Positions 1 through 5,591 of a DNA stretch of 12,086 nucleotides are shown one piece after another. A program made the translations under genes and the position numbers. Numbering within the stretch: the first letter of the stretch is position 1; each line of letters begins with the position of its first letter. Under the pieces are notes generated by a model. It was not told the origin of the DNA. It did not search any database and saw only the letters and a program-made list of their open reading frames with translations. The stretch is from assembly GCA_031275595.1 (NCBI GenBank), contig JAISOO010000082.1, positions 1-12,086 of the forward strand, in the 5' to 3' direction. The DNA comes from Spirochaetaceae bacterium. Its GTDB lineage: Bacteria; Spirochaetota; Spirochaetia; Treponematales; Breznakiellaceae.

Positions 1-119
1 GCATTTCCCAAAACCCGGTTGGTTTTAGGAAATGCTCTTGAAAAAGCGGTCTTAAAGCCCGCTTTTCCCCATAAATCTAAGGTTGCTTTCCCAAAAACTG
101 AAGTTTTGGGAAAGCCTCA
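1..119. repeat. three-hairpin repeat element, copy 1
   Basis: This 119-bp element matches 5372-5490 with only four single-base differences or indels. It contains three stem-loops in series. Stem 1 (1-35) pairs GCATTTCC with GGAAATGC and AAAACC with GGTTTT around a CGGTT loop. Stem 2 (42-66) pairs AAAAGCGG with CCGCTTTT. Stem 3 (85-115) is a long hairpin built on GCTTTCCC and GGGAAAGC with a TGAA turn. Its right end overlaps the stop codon of the minus-strand hydrolase gene (117-119). There is no T-tract after stem 3 in the minus direction, so it is not a classical terminator, although it may still act on mRNA ends. The left boundary lies at the window edge and may extend further. Confidence 0.9.
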
Positions 120-1088
120 CTGGTGAAAAACATACTTGCATTTAGCCCTCGCGGCTTCCATCAATAGATAAAAGGCCTGACCTTCCGGAGACACACCCGG
201 CTTGTCAAAGGAAGGGGCGCCGCAGCAATCCTGCACAAGGCCATAGGAATCCAGCTTTTTATTTGCCGCTTCATACAGTCTCTCCGCCGTTGTCAGATAA
301 GAAACATCAAGCCATTTACTGTGTACCGCGCGGTAAAGGGTATATGCAAGCATTTGGGAAAGATTTGTTTCCGTAAATGTCATGGAATCGTCTATCACAT
401 CGTGGAACAAACCGTCGGGACGCATATAATTGATAACACTATCTGCCAGGGTTTTCCCCATTTCCGCAATTTTACGTTTGTCTCGTTCGTACCCTCCGGG
501 CAATAAATCGTATATTCGCGCAAAGGCGGCAAGAGTCCAGCCGTTGCCGCCGCCCCAATGGGCCCCGCGGACAAACACTTCTTTTTCGTCATCCCATATA
601 TGACCCATTAGTTTCGCTTCCCCGTCATAGAGGGCGTCCCAGTAACCATAGAGATTGTGAAGCGCTTCATCGTAGTGTCCTGCGGCAGCCAAAAAGGGAG
701 GGAGCATATAGGTCGAATCGCTCCAAAACTGCGGTTTTGACTCAACATGATACAGCACTCCGTCCTTGCTACGAGGGGCTCTGTGAAGCGCCCATTCGAG
801 CAAGGCCTCATAACCTTTCTTCAGCGCCGGGTCCCCGGTTTCCTTGCAGGCGTATAGCAGAGCTTCCCCCACGGAACAGGGATCGGTAACGGCATCGAAT
901 ATGCCGATTATTGCCGTCCGTCCATCCTGTATCCGTCGGTATACAGCCTCCTTTGCCATGGCCACAACAATTTCAGTGTCTCCCTGTTCAAGGAACGCCT
1001 GCATAGCGGTTCCTTGTTCCCAAGAATGGCGCTGCATAGCAAGGAGCGCAATTTTCACGTTAGTTATTGTATCTTTCGATTCAAACAC
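117..1088 (-). CDS. GH105/GH88-type unsaturated uronyl hydrolase
   Basis: This 323-residue protein resembles unsaturated rhamnogalacturonyl hydrolases (YteR family, GH105, alpha6/alpha6 barrel). These remove the 4,5-unsaturated uronic acid left on oligosaccharides by polysaccharide lyases. Visible hallmarks are MQRHSWEQG at 18-26, a DSTYMLPPF segment at 124-132 whose Asp124 matches the family's catalytic Asp, WGGGNGW at 178-184, and a C-terminal SPEGQAF motif. There is no signal peptide, so it should act in the cytoplasm on imported oligosaccharides. The start is a GTG at 1088, chosen because GGAGG lies 7 nt upstream; an ATG inside that spacer is out of frame and stops after three codons. It is the last gene of the four-gene operon, 20 bp after the kinase. 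Its stop codon falls inside repeat copy 1, but the conserved C-terminal motif is present, so the domain looks complete. The exact substrate is unknown. Confidence 0.85.
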   Translation of the reverse strand: MFESKDTITNVKIALLAMQRHSWEQGTAMQAFLEQGDTEIVVAMAKEAVYRRIQDGRTAIIGIFDAVTDPCSVGEALLYACKETGDPALKKGYEALLEWALHRAPRSKDGVLYHVESKPQFWSDSTYMLPPFLAAAGHYDEALHNLYGYWDALYDGEAKLMGHIWDDEKEVFVRGAHWGGGNGWTLAAFARIYDLLPGGYERDKRKIAEMGKTLADSVINYMRPDGLFHDVIDDSMTFTETNLSQMLAYTLYRAVHSKWLDVSYLTTAERLYEAANKKLDSYGLVQDCCGAPSFDKPGVSPEGQAFYLLMEAARAKCKYVFHQ

Positions 1089-1108
1089 CCATACGCCTCC
1101 AAAAAATA

Positions 1109-2665
1109 TTATGCTTTCGAAGTCCTACCGGTAAACTCCGTAAGCCGGTGGTAAACATCAAGGAGTGAATCATAGGTACAGTTAAAAATTCCAAATAGTT
1201 TTTCATAAACCGGCGCAAGCTCCTTATGGGGGGTAATGGTTTTGACCGGTCCGTTAAACTGATGTATCACCGAAAAATCCTTGAAAGCACCGATGCCTAT
1301 CCCTCCACAAACCGCCGCCCCGAGGCTTGTCGCCTCTTCGGTATAGACGGGGACAATCAGGGGTTTCTGCCATATATCGGCGAGAATTTGCAGCCATACC
1401 GCGCCCTTGGCTCCGCCTCCAATCATGATCACCTTATCAATCCCATCTTTTGCGGCGGCGCCCTGTTCAAGAATTTGCAGGATGATCTTGAGATTAAAGC
1501 CGACCCCTTCCAGTACCGCCCGGGAAACATCCCCTTTAGAAGTGGTAATCGAAAGCCCGACAAAAGCCCCCCGGGCCTCGTGATTCCACCGGGGGGAACG
1601 TTCGCCTAAAAGGTAGGGGAGGTAGAGTAGCCCGCCGGCGCCGGGAGCCGCCTCGGACGCCCCTTTATCAATAAGCCGGTAAGGATTCTCCCCGTTTTTG
1701 GCGGCATCCGCGATCTCCCCGCCGCAGAGGGTGTTTTTATACCAGTTATAGGAATACCCCGCCGCCTGCATGGTACCGCAGGGGGCATACAACTTAGGAT
1801 CGAGGTGTACCCAGGTAAAGGTCCTCAATTCAGGATCGTATACCGGGGCAGGGCTTGCCAGGGAAATCCATGACGAGGAACCCAGCACATTATAGGCGCT
1901 GCCTTCGCTGACCACGCCGGCGCCGACACAGGCACAGCTTCCATCCCCCCCGCCGATGATGACCGGGGTTCCCTCCGGCAGTCCTATTTTCCGCGCCGCT
2001 TCCGCCGTAATGCCCCCCGCATTATCCGTTGAGGGATGGGCTTCAGGGAGCAGATCCGGCGAAATACCCAGGGTGTCCAGGATGTTTTTGTCCCACGTTT
2101 TTTTTACGAGGTCAAACATATTAGTCCCCGAAGCGTCACTGTAATCGGTAACGAATTTTCCCGTCAGTTTATAAATGATATAATCCTTGGCGTGAAGCAT
2201 TTTATAAGCCCGGCGGTATACTTCGCCTTCATTATCCCGCACCCACAGTAGTTTTGCCGTGGAATAGGACGCGCTGATCCGGTGTCCCGTGGTCCGGTAC
2301 ACATAATCCATTCCCAGCTTTTGTACCATTTCCGCTTCCTGTTTACCCGCCCGGGTATCTGCCCAAATGATCATGGGGCGCAGGGGGTTACCCCCGGCAT
2401 CAACCAGGAGGCACCCCATCATCTGCCCGCTAAAACAAACCGCCGCCACGTCCCTACCGGAAAGACGGGTCTCCTCCAAAAGCTGCCGGGTTGAAAGGCA
2501 TACGGCCTTCCAAAAATCGTCGGGATTTTGTTCAACCCAATTCTGTTTTGGATAGCTCGTAGGGTATTCATATAAACAGCTTGCCCCCAGTTTCCCGTCA
2601 AGAGAAAACAAGGTAACCTTATTGCCGCTTGTACCAAGATCGTGGGCAAGAATAAATTTTCCCAT
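1109..2665 (-). CDS. FGGY-family carbohydrate kinase, xylulokinase-like
   Basis: This 518-residue ATP-dependent sugar kinase has the two FGGY domains. The N-terminal phosphate-binding DLGTSGNK is at residues 9-16. A CFSGQMMG segment near 77-84 corresponds to the GQMHG region of xylulokinases, and IIWADTR follows. GGGDGSCACVGAG near 238-250 carries the likely catalytic Asp241. LLGERSPRW lies near 353-361, and GGGAKG near 416-421 is followed by EEATSLGAA, the C-terminal adenosine-binding region. The length fits xylulokinases (about 480-520 residues), but FGGY specificity cannot be read from motifs, so other ketose or pentitol substrates are possible. A longer reading would begin with TTG at 2677. 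I chose ATG 2665 because GGGGTG sits about 5 nt upstream and the protein then starts directly at the first beta strand. It probably phosphorylates the sugar produced by the upstream dehydrogenase. Confidence 0.85.
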   Translation of the reverse strand: MGKFILAHDLGTSGNKVTLFSLDGKLGASCLYEYPTSYPKQNWVEQNPDDFWKAVCLSTRQLLEETRLSGRDVAAVCFSGQMMGCLLVDAGGNPLRPMIIWADTRAGKQEAEMVQKLGMDYVYRTTGHRISASYSTAKLLWVRDNEGEVYRRAYKMLHAKDYIIYKLTGKFVTDYSDASGTNMFDLVKKTWDKNILDTLGISPDLLPEAHPSTDNAGGITAEAARKIGLPEGTPVIIGGGDGSCACVGAGVVSEGSAYNVLGSSSWISLASPAPVYDPELRTFTWVHLDPKLYAPCGTMQAAGYSYNWYKNTLCGGEIADAAKNGENPYRLIDKGASEAAPGAGGLLYLPYLLGERSPRWNHEARGAFVGLSITTSKGDVSRAVLEGVGFNLKIILQILEQGAAAKDGIDKVIMIGGGAKGAVWLQILADIWQKPLIVPVYTEEATSLGAAVCGGIGIGAFKDFSVIHQFNGPVKTITPHKELAPVYEKLFGIFNCTYDSLLDVYHRLTEFTGRTSKA

Positions 2666-2714
2666 ATTACACCCCAATCAATAATCTACCCCAAAAACTA
2701 CCGTCCCATCTGCC

Positions 2715-3701
2715 TTACAGGTTGATTTCCGCCAGGGTTGCGGGCATTTCATGGGCCGTATTTACTTTATCCGGTCCGGTTACAAGATCAAAACAGGAGG
2801 CGACGATCCGTCCGTTCCAGATAATGGGCTCGCCGGGCTGGTCCAGTCCGCCCTCAAGCCCAGTACAATCAGGGCTCTGGGCTATACGTTCTACCCTACC
2901 GTCAAGCCCCACCATGGCGATGGCGTTGGCGCTAAAATCGGCAACATAGAGATTCCCCTCGGCGTCAAAGATCATGCCATCGGTTGTCTGAAGCCGCTTT
3001 GGATCCTTAGCAAAAGAGGCTGTACTCTTGAGGGAACCGTCAGGATTAAAGGTGATACGGAAGACCTCTCCGTCACCAAAATTACCAATATATAGATTCC
3101 CCCGGCTGTCAAAAACGATCCCGTCTACACCGTACTGACAGGAGGGATTTTGGGTAACAAAAGAAGCGAAAAGATTTTTGTCGGTTAAGTCGTTTTTTAT
3201 ATCAACGTCTTCTTCGGTCAGCGCAAAACGGTATACCCCGCTGGTAAGTTTTCCATCATCCCGCTTTACCGGATGCATGTAGCTGTTGGTTACATACATA
3301 CAGCCGTCTTTTATCCGTATCCCGTTGGGGTGTTCCATGTTTTTGGCGACCACCGTTGTCTGAGCGATCGCTCCGGTATCATCCACGGTAATTTTGAGAA
3401 TCCTGCCTTTAAAAATAAGCTCAGGACGTTCACTCCAACCCTGATTATCACAGAGGTATATATTCCAATCGTCATCAAAGGCGACACCCATATTCCGGGC
3501 AACGCCGGTTTCAGGATGAACCGGTACGTCAAACCATTTGGTAACTTTACCCTCCCTGCTGATTTTTACGACACAGCCGGAACTGTCGGGCTCTGCGAAA
3601 TTCGGACAGGACAATACCAGGTTGCCATGCCGGTCAATGGCCATGCTGTCGGGGGTGCTTATATATTCCGGCAGAGTACAAAACAGTTTTGATTCTCGCA
3701 T
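2715..3701 (-). CDS. SMP-30/gluconolactonase-type beta-propeller protein
   Basis: This 328-residue protein is built of repeated propeller blades of the kind 'DSRGNLYIGNFGDGEVFRI' and 'DAEGNLYVADFSANAIAMV', typical of the SMP-30/gluconolactonase/LRE family. These metal-dependent lactonases open sugar lactones to aldonates. HPNGI near 124-128 carries the expected metal-ligand Asn126, and VDGI at 192-195 or TDGM at 240-243 carries the Asp. The N-terminal Glu of classic SMP-30 is not obvious; STPDSMAI stands there instead, so activity is not certain. No signal peptide is seen. The start is supported by GGAGGA 5 nt upstream. It lies 19 bp after the dehydrogenase gene and 49 bp before the kinase ATG, consistent with hydrolysis of a lactone formed by that dehydrogenase. 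That pairing is inference. Confidence 0.75.
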   Translation of the reverse strand: MRESKLFCTLPEYISTPDSMAIDRHGNLVLSCPNFAEPDSSGCVVKISREGKVTKWFDVPVHPETGVARNMGVAFDDDWNIYLCDNQGWSERPELIFKGRILKITVDDTGAIAQTTVVAKNMEHPNGIRIKDGCMYVTNSYMHPVKRDDGKLTSGVYRFALTEEDVDIKNDLTDKNLFASFVTQNPSCQYGVDGIVFDSRGNLYIGNFGDGEVFRITFNPDGSLKSTASFAKDPKRLQTTDGMIFDAEGNLYVADFSANAIAMVGLDGRVERIAQSPDCTGLEGGLDQPGEPIIWNGRIVASCFDLVTGPDKVNTAHEMPATLAEINL

Positions 3702-3720
3702 GGGATTCCTCCTTGGGTTT

Positions 3721-4770
3721 TCAATAACGGATGACTATTTTTTTGGTCGAACTTTTCCGTTCTTCCACCAGTTTAAAGGCGTCAATAATATGCTCAAAAT
3801 CAAATATATCAGAAATAAAATCTTTGGGATCCAACACCCCCAGGTTGATCCACGCCATGATCTGGGCGTGGGCGTCCCCTTCCTCTTTTTTTGAAGGCCA
3901 TTGTATAAAATCAAGGGACCAGTTGTACGGCGCTTTGCTCCAGTCCAGGTCCATGCCGAGTTTAGGCGAAATACCGTAACAGCATATCTTTCCGTTATAT
4001 CGGACAAGCTCCATCCCTTGATTGATGAGCTGATTGATCCCTACAGCGTCAACCACATAATCTACGCCCTTGGGGAACATCTTTTTTAGTTCGGTCTTGA
4101 TATCACACTTTTGGCTGTTAAAGGCGTAATCAGCCCCCATCTGTTTGGCAAAACCTATCTTTTCATCATCAATATCGATGGCTATAACCGTCTTGAGGCC
4201 AAGGAGCTTTGAAAATTTGGTGAAACAGAGACCCACAGGCCCCGCGCCAAAAATAAGTATGTTTTCATTCGGCTTAAAACCAAAACGCCGTATGGCGCTT
4301 AGCACTTCCCGAAAGGTGATAATCATCGACGCTCCTACCGGATCAACCTTATCCGTTGGCTTAATCACCGTCTGGGCAAGGTACCCTTCGGAAAATTCCG
4401 GCGTTCCCGGTCCCATCCCATTTGCTATATAGGCTTCCGCATCTCCCACCACGGCATATTCAGAATAAGCACCCCATCCTGAGTATATTTCTCCCGATTT
4501 TTCCTCAAGGAAAGGTAAAAGGACAATATCGCCCACCCGAAGGTTTCGTACTTTGTTCCCGACTTCCACTACTTTACCGACCCCCTCATGCCCCAGGGCC
4601 GCAGGATAGGTACTGAAATTCTTAAAAGTACCATGGATTAGCTTCATGTCCGTACCGTTGCACACTCCGCAGCTGAGGGTTTTTACCAAGGCTTGACAGT
4701 CCTTATATGCGGGGATAGGAATCTCTTGTATGGATAAAACATGGAAACCATCAACAATTAAAGTTTTCAT
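3721..4770 (-). CDS. zinc-type medium-chain alcohol/polyol dehydrogenase
   Basis: This 349-residue member of the medium-chain dehydrogenase family (COG1063 type, near sorbitol and threonine dehydrogenases) should oxidise a sugar or polyol with NAD. Cys37 in GVCNGTD and His61-Glu62 in GHEGVG are the usual catalytic-zinc residues. The dinucleotide fold shows GAGPVG at 175-180, and Asp199 at the end of the next strand favours NAD over NADP. The four-cysteine structural zinc loop is absent. The third catalytic-zinc ligand is not obvious around 145-155, where ITFREVLSAI replaces the EPL region of sorbitol dehydrogenase; I recall related sequences with this feature, so it may be a subfamily trait. 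The start is backed by GAGGAG a few bases upstream. It is the first gene of the operon, with a promoter only about 16 bp from the ATG. The substrate is unknown. Confidence 0.85.
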   Translation of the reverse strand: MKTLIVDGFHVLSIQEIPIPAYKDCQALVKTLSCGVCNGTDMKLIHGTFKNFSTYPAALGHEGVGKVVEVGNKVRNLRVGDIVLLPFLEEKSGEIYSGWGAYSEYAVVGDAEAYIANGMGPGTPEFSEGYLAQTVIKPTDKVDPVGASMIITFREVLSAIRRFGFKPNENILIFGAGPVGLCFTKFSKLLGLKTVIAIDIDDEKIGFAKQMGADYAFNSQKCDIKTELKKMFPKGVDYVVDAVGINQLINQGMELVRYNGKICCYGISPKLGMDLDWSKAPYNWSLDFIQWPSKKEEGDAHAQIMAWINLGVLDPKDFISDIFDFEHIIDAFKLVEERKSSTKKIVIRY

Positions 4771-4792
4771 ACCAACTCCTCAACAAGAATTC

Positions 4793-4821
4793 AGGATAAC
4801 ATTATTAAGTAATATTGTCAA
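4793..4821 (-). promoter_or_regulatory. sigma70-type promoter of the catabolic operon
   Basis: Read on the minus strand, TTGACA (4821-4816) is followed after 17 bp by TATCCT (4798-4793). The -35 is perfect and the -10 matches four of six. Transcription would start near 4786, leaving a leader of about 16 nt that contains little besides the GAGGAG ribosome site of the dehydrogenase gene. Confidence 0.6.
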
Positions 4822-4836
4822 TATGTAATTACATAT
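4812..4836. promoter_or_regulatory. overlapping palindromes at the operon promoter (putative operators)
   Basis: ATATTG-T-CAATAT (4812-4824) is an inverted repeat centred on the -35 box. Next to it, ATATGTAATTACATAT (4821-4836) is a perfect 16-bp palindrome just upstream of the -35. Position over and upstream of a -35 is typical for repressor or activator sites of sugar operons. No regulator gene is visible in the window, so the binding protein is unknown. Confidence 0.5.
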
Positions 4837-4840
4837 AACC

Positions 4841-4967
4841 CAGGATAAACGCATGAAATTTACTAATTCTATATTGTATAAGGAATTAACAGAAGAAGCC
4901 TCTTTTTTACGGGTTTATCTAATTCTTTATCTTGCAAGGAAATATGAATTTCTACGCGTTTATCCTG
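4841..4967. repeat. 12-bp inverted repeat CAGGATAAACGC with related copies
   Basis: CAGGATAAACGC at 4841-4852 recurs inverted at 4956-4967, a perfect 12-bp pair about 100 bp apart. Similarity continues outward, with an AT-rich flank on one side and GAAATT on the other. Shorter CAGGATA copies occur at 4792-4798 (overlapping the -10 box) and 4982-4988. Four occurrences in about 200 bp suggest a protein-binding motif or a small insertion remnant. Confidence 0.4.
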
Positions 4968-4975
4968 ACATATAA
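4853..4975 (+). CDS. possible 40-codon small ORF, unrecognised
   Basis: An ATG at 4853 opens 40 codons ending in TAA at 4975. An AGGA lies 7 nt upstream, inside the CAGGATAAACGC motif. The predicted peptide is mixed charged and hydrophobic, with a hydrophobic stretch LRVYLILYLA in its middle, and is not recognised. It could be a small protein, the leftover N-terminus of a divergently transcribed regulator, or chance. Its last codons coincide with the inverted copy of the 12-bp repeat. Coding status is doubtful. Confidence 0.2.
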   Translation: MKFTNSILYKELTEEASFLRVYLILYLARKYEFLRVYPDI

Positions 4976-5028
4976 TCCGACCAGGATACTCCCTCCTGTG
5001 AGACGGCTTCTAATATATGCAGGCTATA

Positions 5029-5148
5029 GAGCTGCTTTCAAAACTCGGTTGGCTTTGATGCGGCTCTGTGGTTTTTCAAGATAAAACTTTACAAAACCAC
5101 GATTTTAAGCAACCGCTCTTTCAAAGATGAAGTTTAGAAAGAAGCTCC
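5029..5148. repeat. three-hairpin repeat element, diverged copy 3
   Basis: This stretch follows the layout of copies 1 and 2 but is strongly diverged. Stem 1 (5029-5066) pairs GAGCTGC with GCGGCTC and TCAAA with TTTGA around an ACTCGGTTGG core, matching ACCCGGTTGG of the other copies. Stem 2 (5068-5100) is a perfect GTGGTTTT/AAAACCAC pair. Stem 3 (5117-5142) pairs TCTTTC with GAAAGA and keeps the TGAAG turn. The primary sequence has changed while the pairing partners changed together. Orientation is the same as copies 1 and 2. Confidence 0.65.
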
Positions 5149-5375
5149 GTAAAAAAATCTTTCTCCGCCAAGCGTGATGCCTTAACAGCATAAGGCCTTA
5201 TCTTTAATGCCAATTCCCTCTGACAGCCGGTATACCCTGCCATAGTTCCAAACAGACAAGGACCTCTTTGATTTTTTGTTTTGACAAAATGGCGCGGTAT
5301 AGTCACCACAAAAATCAGCGCCGCAATACCGCAGATCAACCACGCTGAAAACATTTTCTTTTGTATGTCGAGCAT
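5121..5375 (-). pseudogene. doubtful small membrane ORF lying between two repeats
   Basis: An open frame runs leftward from an ATG at 5375 (or 5354) to a TGA at 5121-5123, up to 84 codons. From the second ATG the peptide begins FSAWLICGIAALIFVVTIP, a convincing transmembrane segment, followed by a basic stretch and a polar, charged tail. I do not recognise it. Its possible starts lie in or next to repeat copy 2 and its stop lies inside diverged copy 3, so both ends are supplied by repeat DNA. No clear ribosome site is visible. It may be a truncated relic of a small membrane protein, or spurious. Confidence 0.25.
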
Positions 5376-5490
5376 TTCCCAAAACCCGGTTGGTTTTAGG
5401 AAATGCTCTTGAAAAAGCGGTCTAAAGCCCGCTTTTTCCCATAAATCTAAGGTTGCTTTCCCCAAAACTGAAGTTTTGGGGAAAGCCTCA
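5372..5490. repeat. three-hairpin repeat element, copy 2
   Basis: This is a near-identical partner of 1-119 in direct orientation. Stem 3 (5455-5486) is here perfect, with CCCC facing GGGG where copy 1 has CCC facing GGG, so both arms changed in step. The element ends exactly where the TTTTACC repeats of the pst promoter begin (5491). In the plus direction stem 3 is followed by CTCATTTTACC, so weak termination of rightward transcription before pst is conceivable. Confidence 0.9.
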
Positions 5491-5545
5491 TTTTACCTAA
5501 ATTTTACAATACCCAGCCCTAATTTTTACCTCCCCTTTTTATCTT
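5491..5545 (+). promoter_or_regulatory. Pho-box-like 11-bp repeats and -10 of the pst operon
   Basis: TTTTACC (5491-5497), TTTTACA (5502-5508) and TTTTACC (5524-5530) are spaced exactly 11 and 22 bp apart, with a degenerate fourth unit at 5513. This is the period of Pho boxes bound by PhoB/PhoP-type regulators, and TTTACA-like units resemble the Bacillus PhoP motif. A TATCTT (5540-5545) about 10 bp downstream is a plausible -10; as in PhoB-dependent promoters, no separate -35 is needed. Transcription would start near 5552, giving a leader of about 40 nt to pstS. The PhoB-like regulator is encoded in the same operon, implying autoregulation. Confidence 0.6.
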
Positions 5546-5591
5546 TTTTTTAGTTGAGAGAATCAACCCCAATCTTTGTTAGGAGGAAAAA

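Noticed and set aside
85..115. Stem 3 of repeat copy 1 as an intrinsic terminator of the sugar operon
   Set aside because: In the minus direction the stem is followed by AACCTTAG rather than a T-tract, so a classical terminator cannot be supported.
1..119. Repeat copies as integron attC sites
   Set aside because: They are long imperfect hairpins, but no RYYYAAC/GTTRRRY core pair sits at their ends and no integrase gene is visible.
2666..2677. TTG start adding four residues to the FGGY kinase
   Set aside because: The TTG lies within the GGGGTG ribosome-site stretch, and the ATG at 2665 gives normal spacing and the usual N-terminus.
1..5490. Composite transposon formed by the two direct repeats
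   Set aside because: The 119-bp elements encode no transposase, and target-site duplications cannot be shown because copy 1 begins at the window edge.
5029..5490. CRISPR array
   Set aside because: The repeats are about 120 bp, only two near each other, internally folded, and without regular spacers or cas genes.
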